Below are positions 34,823 to 44,718 of a stretch of DNA of 64,000 nucleotides, piece after piece. Source of the DNA: a bacterium (GTDB lineage Bacteria > Pseudomonadota > Alphaproteobacteria > Rhizobiales > Aestuariivirgaceae). Below the pieces are notes generated by a model, which worked only from the letters and a program-made list of their open reading frames with translations, made no database searches and was not told where the DNA came from. The translations under genes were made by a program, and so were the position numbers. The DNA is taken from the NCBI GenBank assembly GCA_022842165.1, contig JALHQC010000019.1, forward strand, positions 1-64,000. The letters run 5' to 3'. Positions within the stretch are counted from its first letter, which is position 1; each line of letters begins with the position of its first letter.

Positions 34823-37800
34823 ATGCCCGCCTTGCCTGACCGTTCAGCCATTGCCGCCAAGCTTTTTGCCGACGAAACCCAGACGGTAAAGATGCTCGCA
34901 GCCGAAGCCGCACTCGATGCGGAGGACCAGAAGCGGGTGGCTGAGCTCGCCCGCCAATTGGTGGCGGCAGTGCGGGCGGCACGGCGGCAGCAGGGCGGGA
35001 TCGACGCCTTCATGCAGGAATATTCGCTGTCGTCGGAAGAGGGCGTGGTGCTGATGTGTCTGGCGGAAGCGCTGCTGCGCATTCCCGATACCGGCACGGC
35101 CGACAAGCTCATCGCCGACAAGGTAGGCGGCAAGGATTGGGAGCGGCACCTTGGCCAATCCGAATCGATGTTCGTTAACGCTTCCGCCTGGGGCCTGATG
35201 CTGACGGGCCGATTCGTGGACCTCGGCAAGGTGGCCCGCGGCAATGTCGGCAGCTACCTCAAGAAGCTGGTGACGCGGTCGGGCGAGCCCGTCATCCGCA
35301 ACGCCATGCGCCAGGCCATGCGCATCATGGGCAAGCAATTCGTCCTTGGGCGGACGATCGAGGAAGCGTTGTCGGTCGCGAAGCCGCAGGAGGAGGAAGG
35401 CTACCGCTTTTCGTTCGACATGCTGGGCGAGGCCGCTTTCACGATGGAAGACGCTGAGCGCTATTATGCATCCTACCAGGACGCGCTGAAAACCGTGGGC
35501 GCAAGGGCCAAGGGCGGCGACATTTTCTCCCGCGCGTCCATCTCGGTGAAGCTCTCCGCACTTCATCCGCGCTATGAGGAGAAGCAGGAAGCCCGCGTGA
35601 TGGCCGAGCTTCTGCCGCGCGTGGCGGAACTCGCTATTCAGGCAAAGGCGCTGAATGTCGGCCTCACCATCGATGCCGAGGAAGTGAACCGGCTCGATCT
35701 GTCGCTCGAGCTTTTCGGCCGCCTTGCGCAGGACGAGCGGCTGGCCGGGTGGAATGGCCTTGGCCTCGCGGTACAGGCCTATTCGAAGCGGGCGAAACCG
35801 GTGCTGGAATGGCTGGCCGCGCTGGGCGAGGCCTCGGGCCGCATCATCCCCGTGCGGCTGGTGAAGGGCGCCTACTGGGACACCGAGGTGAAGCGTGCGC
35901 AGGAGCAGGGGCTTCCCGCCTATCCATTGTTCACCCGCAAGGTTTCGACTGACGTCAGCTACATGGCATGCGCCAAATACATGCTGGCGCGGCGCGATGT
36001 GTTCTACCCGCAATTTGCAACGCATAACGCCCATTCGCTGGCGGCGATCTCGGTGATGGCGGGCAATGACCGGCGTTTCGAGTTCCAGCGGCTGCATGGC
36101 ATGGGGCAGGCGCTGTACGAACAGGTCGTCGGCAAGGACAGGATGAACCAGCCGTGCCGCATCTATGCGCCGGTCGGCAGCCATGAGGATTTGCTGGCCT
36201 ATCTGGTAAGGCGGCTTCTCGAGAATGGCGCCAATACCTCCTTCGTCAACCGTCTGGCCGATGACGAGGCGCCGATTGCCGAAATCATCGCCGATCCAGC
36301 CGTCGAGATTGGCAAGCTTGACCAGATACCGCATCCGCGCATTCCGCTGCCGGCGGACATCTTCGCAGGCCGGGTCAATTCGCGTGGCGCCGCGCTGTGG
36401 GACGACGCAACGCGCGCAAAGCTGGTGAGCGGCATAGATTCCGCATTGGCAAGGCCTTTCGAGGCGCATGCGCTGATCGACGGAAAGCCCGATCTCGTCG
36501 GCCCGCTCCGCCGTATCACCTCGCCGCACGACCGGCGGATAGAGGTGGGCCAGGTGTGGGAGGCTGACGAGAAAGCCGTGACGCGGGCCATGGACAGCGC
36601 CGCCAGAGCCCAGATCGAGTGGGACCTCGCAGGCGGCTCGGCGCGGGCTGCCACGCTGGACAAGGCCGCCCAGCTGTTCGAGGCGAATACCGGGAGGCTT
36701 GCGGCGCTGCTGGTGCGCGAGGCCGGAAAATCGCTCGACAACGCGATTGCCGACCTGCGCGAGGCGGTGGACTTCCTGCGCTATTACGCGGTGCAGGCGC
36801 GGGCCGATTTCGAGGCGCCGTTGCTGCTTCCCGGCCCCACGGGAGAGCGCAATGAGTTGACGCTTCATGGCCGCGGCGTATTCGCCTGCATCAGCCCGTG
36901 GAACTTTCCGCTGGCAATCTTCACCGGGCAGATGGCGGCGGCGCTGGCTGCGGGCAACAGCGTGGTTTCGAAACCAGCCGAGCAAACCCCGCTGATCGCA
37001 TTCGAGGCGGTTCGGCTCATGCATCAGGCCGGCGTTCCGGCGTCGGTTCTGCAGCTCGTTCCGGGCGATGGCGCGCGGATCGGCAAGGTGTTGCTGGCAC
37101 ACCCCGCACTTTCGGGCGTCGCCTTCACCGGTTCGAACGAGACAGCTGCGATCATCAACCGGGCGCTGGCTGCGCGCGACGGCCCATTCCCCACCCTGAT
37201 TGCCGAGACCGGCGGCATGAACGCCATGATCGTCGACAGCTCAGCCCTGCCGGAACAGGCGGTGCGCGATGTGCTGGCGTCAGCTTTCGACAGCGCCGGG
37301 CAGCGCTGCTCTGCCGCGCGGCTGCTCTTCGTCCAGGACGATGTGGCCGGACGCGTCATCAAGATGCTGAAAGGCGCCATGGCGGAACTGACGGTCGGCG
37401 ACCCGCTGGATTACGCCACAGATGTCGGCCCGGTCATCGACGAGGATGCGCGGCAAGGGCTCGAGGCGCACAAGGCACGCATGAAGGCAGAGGCGAAAAC
37501 CATTATAGATCTGCAGCTTGGACCTGAATGCTCGCATGGAACATTCATTGCGCCAGCAGCCTATGAACTTGCTTCCGTTGCCAGTTTGAAGCGCGAGGTT
37601 TTCGGCCCTGTCCTGCATGTCGTGCGCTTCGCCGGAGACCGCATCGCTGATGTTTGCGTAGCCCTCAACGACACGGGGTATGGCCTGACGCTTGGCCTCC
37701 ATACCCGGATCGAGAGCACGGCGGCAGAGGTTCGGCGGCGGGTGCGGGTTGGTAACATGTATGTGAACCGCAATCAGATCGGCGCGGTGGTGGGTGCCCA

Positions 37801-37939
37801 GCCCTTCGGCGGCGAGGGGCTTTCCGGAACCGGTCCGAAAGCCGGCGGACCGCATTATCTTCACCGTTTTGCGACTGAACGCGTGTGCTCGACGGATACC
37901 ACGGCATCGGGCGGCAACGCGGCCCTAATGTCGCTCTGA
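34823..37939 (+). CDS. putA: Bifunctional proline dehydrogenase / glutamate-semialdehyde dehydrogenase
   Basis: A 1038-residue PutA of the short type without a ribbon-helix-helix domain. The proline dehydrogenase barrel shows SVKLSALHPRYEE, LTIDAEEVNRLDLSLELF, RLVKGAYWDTEVKRAQ and FATHNAHSLAAI. The aldehyde dehydrogenase domain shows ISPWNFPLAIFTGQ, ETGGMNAMIVDSSA and DSAGQRCSAARLL with the catalytic Cys, ending at GPKAGGPHYLHRFATER. It oxidises proline to glutamate with substrate channelling. ATG 34823 has GGGAG about nine bases upstream. The divergent Lrp-type gene probably controls it. Confidence 0.96.
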   Translation: MPALPDRSAIAAKLFADETQTVKMLAAEAALDAEDQKRVAELARQLVAAVRAARRQQGGIDAFMQEYSLSSEEGVVLMCLAEALLRIPDTGTADKLIADKVGGKDWERHLGQSESMFVNASAWGLMLTGRFVDLGKVARGNVGSYLKKLVTRSGEPVIRNAMRQAMRIMGKQFVLGRTIEEALSVAKPQEEEGYRFSFDMLGEAAFTMEDAERYYASYQDALKTVGARAKGGDIFSRASISVKLSALHPRYEEKQEARVMAELLPRVAELAIQAKALNVGLTIDAEEVNRLDLSLELFGRLAQDERLAGWNGLGLAVQAYSKRAKPVLEWLAALGEASGRIIPVRLVKGAYWDTEVKRAQEQGLPAYPLFTRKVSTDVSYMACAKYMLARRDVFYPQFATHNAHSLAAISVMAGNDRRFEFQRLHGMGQALYEQVVGKDRMNQPCRIYAPVGSHEDLLAYLVRRLLENGANTSFVNRLADDEAPIAEIIADPAVEIGKLDQIPHPRIPLPADIFAGRVNSRGAALWDDATRAKLVSGIDSALARPFEAHALIDGKPDLVGPLRRITSPHDRRIEVGQVWEADEKAVTRAMDSAARAQIEWDLAGGSARAATLDKAAQLFEANTGRLAALLVREAGKSLDNAIADLREAVDFLRYYAVQARADFEAPLLLPGPTGERNELTLHGRGVFACISPWNFPLAIFTGQMAAALAAGNSVVSKPAEQTPLIAFEAVRLMHQAGVPASVLQLVPGDGARIGKVLLAHPALSGVAFTGSNETAAIINRALAARDGPFPTLIAETGGMNAMIVDSSALPEQAVRDVLASAFDSAGQRCSAARLLFVQDDVAGRVIKMLKGAMAELTVGDPLDYATDVGPVIDEDARQGLEAHKARMKAEAKTIIDLQLGPECSHGTFIAPAAYELASVASLKREVFGPVLHVVRFAGDRIADVCVALNDTGYGLTLGLHTRIESTAAEVRRRVRVGNMYVNRNQIGAVVGAQPFGGEGLSGTGPKAGGPHYLHRFATERVCSTDTTASGGNAALMSL

Positions 37940-38016
37940 TCACTAAAATTTAAGGCTGATCTTTAAGAGGAATTTGAGCGGACCTGCACTAGGGTTAGTC
38001 TCGATAGAGGAAACCC

Positions 38017-38538
38017 ATGTGCTTTGAACCTCGCCATGAGCCCAAGGAGGCGTTTACGTCCTTCGAGGAGGCGACCCAGTATCTGGAAAAGATGGCCCGT
38101 GTCTTCATGGTGCGCCATTTTTCCTACTGGAGCCTGTCGCTGCTTCATGGCCAGCCAGATCAGGTGACGTGGATCGCCACCTACGATCCGGCCTATATGG
38201 CTTACTACATGGGCCATTATACCCCGCTGGGCGACCCGGCTTTCGAGAACGCCTCCGGCAAGGCCAGCATGATCGACTGGTCGGAGCCGAGTGCCATCAA
38301 CCCGACGACGGATGCCATGAAGGCGGCGGCTTCGCGCTATGGCATTGCCGAGCGCGGGCTTTCGTACCATTTCAAGGATGGGCCGGCGCGCAACATCATG
38401 TTCTCGGTCAATGTCGACTGCCTGCCGGCGCAATGGGCGGATGAGAAGGCACGCATCATCGGTGGCTTCTGCGGCTTTGCGCATTATTTCCATGCCCGCG
38501 CCCGGCCGCTGATCGAATCGCGCCGCGAAGCCGCCTGA
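38017..38538 (+). CDS. Stand-alone LuxR-type autoinducer-binding domain protein
   Basis: A 173-residue protein that matches only the N-terminal ligand-binding half of LuxR regulators. Conserved positions include FSYWSLSLLHGQ, TYDPAYMAYYMGHY, PAFENAS, the Trp/Asp pair in SMIDWSEPSA, YGIAERGLSYHF and the terminal FCGFAHYFHARARPL. The usual C-terminal helix-turn-helix is missing: the protein stops about 15 residues after the domain. AGAGGAAA precedes the ATG. No luxI-like synthase is nearby. It may sense acyl-homoserine lactones or titrate another regulator. Confidence 0.78.
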   Translation: MCFEPRHEPKEAFTSFEEATQYLEKMARVFMVRHFSYWSLSLLHGQPDQVTWIATYDPAYMAYYMGHYTPLGDPAFENASGKASMIDWSEPSAINPTTDAMKAAASRYGIAERGLSYHFKDGPARNIMFSVNVDCLPAQWADEKARIIGGFCGFAHYFHARARPLIESRREAA

Positions 38539-38540
38539 AC

Positions 38541-39821
38541 CTAATCCTCGCCGCCAAAATTTATGCCGCGGCCCACGGCTGTGCGGCCAAACTTGTTACG
38601 GATCTTGTCGACGGCCAATTCCGCCCTGGCACGCGCGGCGACTCCTGAATCCAGCGTTTCGGTTTCCTCCTCAGGCCTGGCGGGCGTCAAGCCGATGATG
38701 CTCACGCCGATCAAGCGAAATGCCGTGCCCAGCGCCTCGCGCTGGAGCAGCGGAACCGCCGCGTCGTAGATGCGGTTCGCCAGCAGGGTCGGGTCGGACA
38801 GGCTGACGTTGCGGGTGCGCAGCTTGAAATCCGCGGTCTTCAGCTTCAGCACGACGGTGTGGCCGGCAACGCCTTCGGCCTTGGCGCGGCGCGAGACCTT
38901 TTCCGCCAGCGGCCACAGGATACGTTCGAGTTCGGCGCAATCGCTGATATCGGTATTGAAGGTCGTCTCCGCGCCGATCGATTTCGAGTGATCGTCCGTC
39001 GAGACGTGGCGGTCGTCCTCGCCGCGCGACAGGTGGTAGAGCCTCGATCCCATGCTGCCGTAGCGGCGCATCAGCTCGATCTTGTCCATTGCCTGCAATT
39101 GCCCGATCTGGGTGATGCCGCCCTTTGCCAGTTGCTCCTGCATGGCCTTGCCAACGCCCCAGATGAACCCGACCGGACGCTGGGCGAGGAAGCTCAACGT
39201 CTCGGATCGTCCGAGGACGGAGAAACCGCGCGGCTTTTCAAGGTCGGAGGCGAGCTTCGCCAGGAACTTGTTGTGGGAGAGACCGGCAGACGCGGTGATG
39301 CCGACCTCCTTCGCGATACGGGCGAGAAGCCGCGCAAGCGTGTGGGCCGGGCTCATCCCGTGCAGCCGCGCGGTGCCCGTCAGGTCGAGAAAGGCCTCGT
39401 CGATCGACAGCGGCTGCACCAGTGGCGTCACATCCTGCATCAATTTTCGCACCGTGCGGCCGGCCTCGCTGTATTTTGCCATGTTGGGCTTGATGACGAT
39501 CGCCTCGGGGCAGAGCTTTAGCGCCTTGAACATCGGCATGGCGGACTTCACGCCACGGATGCGCGCGATGTAGCAGGCCGTCGAGACGACGCCGCGCACA
39601 CCGCCGCCGATGATCAACGGCTTGTCGGCAAGTTCCGGGTTGTCGCGCTTTTCGACGGCGGCATAAAACGCATCGCAGTCGATATGGGCGATCGAGAGGT
39701 GATGAAGTTCCGGATGGCGGAGCAGGCGGGGGCTGCCGCATGACCTGCAGCGGCGCTCGTCGCCTGTCACTTCCGTGAAACAGTCACGGCAGAAGCCAAC
39801 CGTCGCGGCAACGTCATCCAT
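38541..39821 (-). CDS. dinB: DNA polymerase IV with N-terminal zinc finger
   Basis: A 426-residue Y-family translesion polymerase. C11-x2-C14 and C25-x2-C28 form a small zinc-finger-like start, known in alphaproteobacterial DinB. The palm has [19 protein letters not shown] and [14 protein letters not shown], giving the catalytic acidic residues. The finger-thumb part reads [20 protein letters not shown], with [17 protein letters not shown] in the helix-hairpin-helix. ATG 39821 keeps the finger; an in-frame start at 39905 overlaps the divergent GST gene. It probably belongs to the SOS response, though no clear LexA box is visible. Confidence 0.94.
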   Translation of the reverse strand: MDDVAATVGFCRDCFTEVTGDERRCRSCGSPRLLRHPELHHLSIAHIDCDAFYAAVEKRDNPELADKPLIIGGGVRGVVSTACYIARIRGVKSAMPMFKALKLCPEAIVIKPNMAKYSEAGRTVRKLMQDVTPLVQPLSIDEAFLDLTGTARLHGMSPAHTLARLLARIAKEVGITASAGLSHNKFLAKLASDLEKPRGFSVLGRSETLSFLAQRPVGFIWGVGKAMQEQLAKGGITQIGQLQAMDKIELMRRYGSMGSRLYHLSRGEDDRHVSTDDHSKSIGAETTFNTDISDCAELERILWPLAEKVSRRAKAEGVAGHTVVLKLKTADFKLRTRNVSLSDPTLLANRIYDAAVPLLQREALGTAFRLIGVSIIGLTPARPEEETETLDSGVAARARAELAVDKIRNKFGRTAVGRGINFGGED

Positions 39822-39897
39822 AGAAACCAATACTAGCGCCAATGGCCGAATTGGGGAACACTGACACGCGGGATGACGTGTTTGCGGGAGATGCCGA

Positions 39898-40545
39898 ATG
39901 TACAAGCTCTATAACGTGAAAGCGTGGGGGTCGATCTCCATTCACTGCCTGCTCGAGGAAATGGAAGTTCCCTACACCAACATCTGGATGACGGCGGAAC
40001 AAGTAAAGGCGCCGGAGTTCCGCGAATTGAACCCGCTTGGAATGGTGCCCGCCCTTGGCCTCGACGATGGCCGCACCCTTTATGAATCGGCGGCGATCGT
40101 CACGTTTCTGATTGCCGCACATGCGGACAAGGGCATGTCGCCGCCGCTGGGCAGCGACGATTATGGCGAGTTCATGAGCCTCCTGCACATGATGAGCACG
40201 GAACTCTACCCCATCAACAGTCTTGCTTTCGGCGGAACGCCCTTTGCGCAGACGGCAGCGCATGATGCCTTCATTGCCGACACAGCGCGCGATCGCGCCG
40301 ATTTTTATTGGGCGCTTCTCGAAAAGCGGCTGGAGGCCAATGGCCCATGGCTGATGGGCGACGCGTTCTCGGCCATCGACATCTATGCCTTCATGTTGAC
40401 GATCTGGGGCCGCCCCACCGAACAGGCCTTGCATGACCGGTTCCCGGCGCTCAAGAAACTGGCCGGCGCGGTGCGGGCGAGGCCCAGGCTGAAAGCCGTC
40501 CTCGAATCGCACGGCGTTCTGGAGATTGGCGGCTATCCGAACTAG
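39898..40545 (+). CDS. Glutathione S-transferase family protein
   Basis: A 215-residue GST. The thioredoxin-like N-domain ([22 protein letters not shown], split here as two blocks around the active-site region) contains the conserved [16 protein letters not shown] cis-Pro loop and [12 protein letters not shown]. The all-helical C-domain includes [19 protein letters not shown], the usual 'G..fs.AD' motif with Ser-Ala-Ile-Asp. The N-terminal Ser/Trp near residue 10-12 would bind the glutathione thiol. GGGAG precedes the ATG. Substrate unknown. Confidence 0.88.
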   Translation: MYKLYNVKAWGSISIHCLLEEMEVPYTNIWMTAEQVKAPEFRELNPLGMVPALGLDDGRTLYESAAIVTFLIAAHADKGMSPPLGSDDYGEFMSLLHMMSTELYPINSLAFGGTPFAQTAAHDAFIADTARDRADFYWALLEKRLEANGPWLMGDAFSAIDIYAFMLTIWGRPTEQALHDRFPALKKLAGAVRARPRLKAVLESHGVLEIGGYPN

Positions 40546-41195
40546 CTGTTCGAGATCAGGCCCAGGATATGGGGTTTCGCTTCCGACCAGTTGGCTGTCC
40601 GGAGCGAGACATAGTCGAACGGCTCGATGTGACGGGAAAAGCGTTCGTCATGCAGGAAATGCACAAGGTGAACGTCCGGCGCGTGCTGATAGGCTGAAGA
40701 GATGAAGGCGGGGCTATCGTCGATGAAGACGGCGGGCTTGCCGGTCTGGCTGACGAGGTGATTGATGGCCGGGCCCTTTGGGCCGGAATTTGTGACGACC
40801 GGAAAACTGAGGCCGTGTCCCGCCAGATTCTCGCGGCGATGGTCGCCGGACGTATGGGGCAGGTTGGTGAGGAGCACGACATCGGCAACCTCGCCGATGT
40901 GGAGCAGCGAATCGATGGCGCCGTCGATCGTTTCCATGTGGCGGGTGCGGTGTTCGAAAAAGTCCGAGATCAGTTTGGCCACCATCTCGTCGGCGGCGGG
41001 AGTACCGCCATCGGCATGGCGGATATTGCCGTTCAGTGCGAAGCTGGACGTATCGAGCCACAGCCCATGGTCCGAGATGTAGTTCTCGAAATCGCGGGTG
41101 AAGTGGACGATCACCTCGTCGACATCGCAGATGACCAGCGGGCGGCCGGTGAAAGTCAGCGTTGCAAGCTGTCCTTTGGTAATGTCAGAAATCAA
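40542..41195 (-). CDS. HAD-superfamily hydrolase-like protein
   Basis: A 217-residue protein. VICDVDEVIVHFTRD matches the HAD motif I (DxDxxx), VVLLTNLPH motif II (T), and PAVFIDDSPAFISSAY motif III/IV (DD). Together they indicate a HAD-type phosphatase, with a small helical cap. The start is TTG 41195, preceded by GGGAG at five to six bases, because no ATG or GTG exists upstream in frame. It overlaps the DUF3572 gene by 11 bases, so translation may be coupled. Its substrate is unknown. The 3' end overlaps the GST gene by four bases. Confidence 0.82.
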   Translation of the reverse strand: MISDITKGQLATLTFTGRPLVICDVDEVIVHFTRDFENYISDHGLWLDTSSFALNGNIRHADGGTPAADEMVAKLISDFFEHRTRHMETIDGAIDSLLHIGEVADVVLLTNLPHTSGDHRRENLAGHGLSFPVVTNSGPKGPAINHLVSQTGKPAVFIDDSPAFISSAYQHAPDVHLVHFLHDERFSRHIEPFDYVSLRTANWSEAKPHILGLISNS

Positions 41196-41478
41196 GCGAA
41201 GCTCCCGGCAGTTTGCGGCGGATGCGGACGATATGCTCGGGCTTCAGGCCATGTTCTTCGGCAAACATCAAGAGCAGCGTCTGGTCCGACAAAATATAGT
41301 CCAAAACCCCGCCCAGAAATGCCGTATCGGCGGCATTGGCGCGAATCGCTTCGACCGGCATTCCGGCAAGATCCATGAAACGCTGCAGGCGTTCCGGTTC
41401 GGAGGCCAGAAAGCCCAAAGCGTTCAACGCGATGATCTCGGCTTCTTCGGCCGATTCGGGGGAGCTGACGGGTTTCAT
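41185..41478 (-). CDS. DUF3572 family protein
   Basis: A 97-residue helical protein that matches DUF3572: AEEAEIIALNALGFLASEPE, then GMPVEAIRANAADTAFLGGV and DYILSDQTLLLMFAEEHGL. The family is restricted to alphaproteobacteria and usually lies beside divK, as here where divK starts in the opposite direction. ATG 41478 is chosen because the domain begins there. It overlaps the HAD-like gene by 11 bases. Function unknown. Confidence 0.88.
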   Translation of the reverse strand: MKPVSSPESAEEAEIIALNALGFLASEPERLQRFMDLAGMPVEAIRANAADTAFLGGVLDYILSDQTLLLMFAEEHGLKPEHIVRIRRKLPGASLDF

Positions 41479-41488
41479 GGGGCCGCAA

Positions 41489-41544
41489 TTAACCACCCTT
41501 GAACCTCGTTGAACAGCAGATACGGCTGGTTAAGCTGTTGGTTA
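41489..41544. promoter_or_regulatory. Two CtrA-like boxes between DUF3572 and divK
   Basis: TTAA-N7-TGAA lies at 41489-41503 and TTAA-N7-GTTA at 41530-41544; the CtrA consensus is TTAA-N7-TTAA. Both sit in the divergent gap before divK, which CtrA controls in Caulobacter. Each misses one or two bases, so binding is inferred. Confidence 0.4.
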
Positions 41545-41690
41545 CCCGCGGTGTAGAGAGTGGGGCACGACCAAGGGGATGCCGCATGCCAGGAGAATAC
41601 TCCGGCTGCATAAACAGAGATCAGCGCCAGATGAGCTTGAACATGTCAGTATCGGCAGGACCAATGAGAACGCCAGATGCCATACCGGCT

Positions 41691-42065
41691 ATGCCGAAGC
41701 GGGTTCTGATCGTCGAGGACAACGAGCTGAACATGAAACTGTTCAACGACTTGCTCGAGGCGAACGGTTACCAGGTGATCCAGACCCGCGACGGGCTGTC
41801 GGCGCTCGACCTGGCGCGCAAGCATCGCCCTGATCTCATCCTCATGGATATCCAGCTTCCCGAAGTATCCGGCATCGAAGTGACAAAGTGGCTCAAGGAA
41901 GACGATTCACTGAGGCATATTCCCGTCATCGCCGTTACTGCCTTCGCCATGAAGGGTGACGAGCAGAAGATCCGCGAAGGCGGGTGCGAAGCCTATATCT
42001 CGAAGCCCATTTCGGTGGTCAGCTTCCTGCAGACCATCGACAGTTACCTGAAGAAGCCCGAATGA
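41691..42065 (+). CDS. divK: Single-domain response regulator DivK
   Basis: A 124-residue receiver domain. [18 protein letters not shown] holds the acidic pocket (E9, D10), the phospho-acceptor is D53 in [13 protein letters not shown], and [11 protein letters not shown] and [15 protein letters not shown] carry the Thr and Lys residues. DivK relays signals from PleC/DivJ to the CtrA pathway in the alphaproteobacterial cell cycle. ATG 41691 gives the usual length; ATG 41664 and 41643 are in-frame alternatives. The stop overlaps the pleD start by four bases. Confidence 0.92.
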   Translation: MPKRVLIVEDNELNMKLFNDLLEANGYQVIQTRDGLSALDLARKHRPDLILMDIQLPEVSGIEVTKWLKEDDSLRHIPVIAVTAFAMKGDEQKIREGGCEAYISKPISVVSFLQTIDSYLKKPE

Positions 42066-43429
42066 CAGCGCGCGTCCTCGTCGTCGACGATATACTGGCC
42101 AATGTGAGATTGCTCGAAGCAAAGCTCGCTGCGGAGTATTTCGAGGTCGTCACCGCCATGAACGGCGTGGATGCCCTCGAGGCCGTTCAGCGCACCAAGC
42201 CCGATATCGTGTTGCTCGACGTGATGATGCCAGGGATCGACGGCATCGAAGTGTGCCGGCGCATCAAGTCCAATCCGCTGACGCAGCATATCCCCGTCGT
42301 CATGGTGACGGCGCTCGACCAGCCCGAAGACCGGGTACGGGGGCTGGAAGCTGGCGCCGACGATTTTCTGACCAAGCCCGTCAACGACGTTTCGCTGTTC
42401 TGCCGGGTGAAAAGCCTGGTGCGGCTGAAGATGCTGACCGACGAGCTGCGCACCCGCACCGGCGGCGATCCGCTGCGGCTGATCAGCAGCGAGCAGTTGG
42501 CGATCGAGAACCAGCCCGGCAACGTTCTGGTGATCGATAACCGCGCGGCGGTGGCAGAACGCATCAAGACAGCGCTGCTCGGCAAGCATGTGGTGACGAT
42601 CGCCACCGATCCGCAGCAGGCGCTCGAAGCCTGCGGACAGGCCGAGGGCGGGTTCGAACTCATCATCGTCAACCTCGACATGGAAGGCGTCGACGGGCTC
42701 CGCATCTGCTCGCAGTTGAAGTCGATGGAGCAAACCCGGCAGACGCCCATTCTCATCATCGTCGATCCGGACGATCACCAGCGGCTGCTGCGCGCGCTCG
42801 ACATGGGGGTCAACGACTATCTGATCCGGCCGCTGGACAAGCAGGAACTGCTGGCCCGCGTTTCGACACAGGTGCGGCGTTACCGTTATACCGAACAGCT
42901 GCGCACCAGCGTGCGGGCCTCGATCGAGATGGCGGTTACCGACGCCCTGACCGGCCTTTACAATCGCCGTTACCTCGAAACCCATCTGGCGCACCTAATC
43001 GAGCATGCCGTGAACCGCGGCAAGGCACTGTCGGTGCTGACGCTCGACGTCGACTTCTTCAAGGCCGTGAATGACACTCATGGTCATGACGCGGGCGATC
43101 GGGTCTTGCAGGAAATCTCCGGCCGTATCCGCGCGGCGATCCGCAATATCGACCTTGCCTGCCGCACGGGAGGCGAGGAATTCGTCGTCGTGCTGCCGGC
43201 GACCGATATCCAGACCGCCGAACGGGTGGGCGAGCGGATCCGGCGGATGGTGGCCTCGAAGCCTTTCAATGCCGGGCCCGATACGCATCTCAACATCACG
43301 GCATCGGTCGGCATTTCGGCGCTTGCCGGCGTCGACGAGACGGTCGAGGAATTGCTGAAACGGGCCGACCAGGCGCTCTACCGCGCCAAGCGCGAAGGCC
43401 GCAACAGGGTCATTCTCGCGGCAGCGTAA
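42062..43429 (+). CDS. pleD: Response regulator PleD, diguanylate cyclase
   Basis: A 455-residue protein of REC-REC-GGDEF layout. The first receiver has D53 in [12 protein letters not shown]; the second (about 155-270) is a degenerate adaptor. The cyclase domain has [24 protein letters not shown], and [12 protein letters not shown] with GGEEF at 370-374. RNID at 361-364 is the RxxD inhibitory site five residues before GGEEF. PleD makes cyclic di-GMP at the stalked or old pole upon phosphorylation. It overlaps divK by four bases, the order found in Caulobacter and rhizobia. Confidence 0.95.
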   Translation: MTARVLVVDDILANVRLLEAKLAAEYFEVVTAMNGVDALEAVQRTKPDIVLLDVMMPGIDGIEVCRRIKSNPLTQHIPVVMVTALDQPEDRVRGLEAGADDFLTKPVNDVSLFCRVKSLVRLKMLTDELRTRTGGDPLRLISSEQLAIENQPGNVLVIDNRAAVAERIKTALLGKHVVTIATDPQQALEACGQAEGGFELIIVNLDMEGVDGLRICSQLKSMEQTRQTPILIIVDPDDHQRLLRALDMGVNDYLIRPLDKQELLARVSTQVRRYRYTEQLRTSVRASIEMAVTDALTGLYNRRYLETHLAHLIEHAVNRGKALSVLTLDVDFFKAVNDTHGHDAGDRVLQEISGRIRAAIRNIDLACRTGGEEFVVVLPATDIQTAERVGERIRRMVASKPFNAGPDTHLNITASVGISALAGVDETVEELLKRADQALYRAKREGRNRVILAAA

Positions 43430-43487
43430 TCATTCTGCGGCGCTGCAGCATTTCCATCGGCCAGGAACTGTTGTAGACCGCCCGGTG

Positions 43488-44621
43488 ATGAAACCATCCA
43501 CGGACATCGGCACGGACGAGCGCAATGCCCGCTGGGGCCAGCGGGGAACGGCAGGGGCGACCTTTGCCGGACTGCTCGAATTCGAGAATGTTTCCAAAGC
43601 GTTCGGCCGAACTCCTGCGGTAATGGATGTAAGCCTGAAACTGCACCCCGGCGAAATAGCCTGTCTTCTCGGCCCATCGGGATGCGGGAAAACCACCCTG
43701 CTGCGCATTGCCGCCGGCATCGACAAGCCCGACTCCGGACGACTGCTGTTCGATGGACAAGAAATGGCCGGGCCGGGCAAGTTCGTGCCGCCGGAGCGGC
43801 GCAATATCGGGTTGATGTTCCAGGATTTCGCGCTGTTTCCGCACCTTTCCATCCTTGACAATGTGGCTTTCGGGCTGAAGAACCTGCCGCGGGTTGAAGC
43901 CCGCAGCATTGCGCTTCAGGCATTGGAGCGGGTGGGCCTGGCGCGTTATGCGGCGTCGTACCCTCACCATCTTTCAGGCGGCGAACAGCAGCGCGTGGCG
44001 CTGGCACGCGCCGTTGTGCCGCGGCCACAGGTGATGCTGATGGACGAACCGTTTTCAGGTCTCGATCAGCGGTTGCGTGAATCCGTGCGGGCCGAGACCC
44101 TGGCGCTGCTTCGCGAGACCCGCGCCTCATGCCTGCTGGTGACGCATGACCCCGTCGAGGCCATGGGCCTGGCCGACCGCATTTTCCTGATGCGGTACGG
44201 CCGCCTCATTCAGGCCGGGACACCCGAAGACCTTTACCGCCGTCCCGTCGATGCTGCCGCGGCGCGGTTCTTCTCCGATACCAATGAGGTGAAGGGCAAG
44301 GTCGTGGATGGCGTAATCAATACGCCGCTGGGCGTCTTTCAGGCGCCGGCCGGGCTTGTGGCGGGCGAAGCGGTCGTCATGGTGCGGCCCCAAGGCATCA
44401 CCCGGGCGCGGCACGGCGAAGGGATCGAGGGACTGGTGACCGAAACCCGGTTTCAGGGCGATGATGTCCGCTGCAGCGTCATCTTCAACGGAATCGACGA
44501 TGCCCTGACAGTTCTGGTCAGTGCGCTCAACGCGCCGGCCAAGGGGCAGGCGGCCTGGTTCAAAATCGATCTTCAGCATGTTTTTGTGTTTGAATCCGGC
44601 GCTGCAATCACCAAATCCTGA
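43488..44621 (+). CDS. ABC transporter ATP-binding protein, FbpC/PotA-like
   Basis: A 377-residue ATPase. LLGPSGCGKTTLLRIAAGI is Walker A, LSGGEQQRVALARAVV the signature, QVMLMDEPFSGLDQ Walker B, and CLLVTHDPVEAMGLADR the H-loop. The C-terminal quarter is a TOBE-like regulatory domain. It resembles ATPases of iron(III), polyamine or sulfate importers. No permease or binding protein gene is adjacent, so it is orphaned here. Residues 1-30 are a disordered extension; ATG 43488 is followed closely by the domain. Substrate unknown. Confidence 0.88.
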   Translation: MKPSTDIGTDERNARWGQRGTAGATFAGLLEFENVSKAFGRTPAVMDVSLKLHPGEIACLLGPSGCGKTTLLRIAAGIDKPDSGRLLFDGQEMAGPGKFVPPERRNIGLMFQDFALFPHLSILDNVAFGLKNLPRVEARSIALQALERVGLARYAASYPHHLSGGEQQRVALARAVVPRPQVMLMDEPFSGLDQRLRESVRAETLALLRETRASCLLVTHDPVEAMGLADRIFLMRYGRLIQAGTPEDLYRRPVDAAAARFFSDTNEVKGKVVDGVINTPLGVFQAPAGLVAGEAVVMVRPQGITRARHGEGIEGLVTETRFQGDDVRCSVIFNGIDDALTVLVSALNAPAKGQAAWFKIDLQHVFVFESGAAITKS

Positions 44622-44718
44622 GGCGTTGAGCTTTGGTTGCGGTGCGCATGGGTTTCTGCTTTAGTGCCCGCAAATAATGGAGGGAACAGGTTCTCTCCGG
44701 TCAAGAGGAGTTTGTCTT

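Noticed and set aside
34844-37102. Long minus-strand open frame of 752 codons
   Set aside because: It is antisense to putA, which has all its catalytic motifs.
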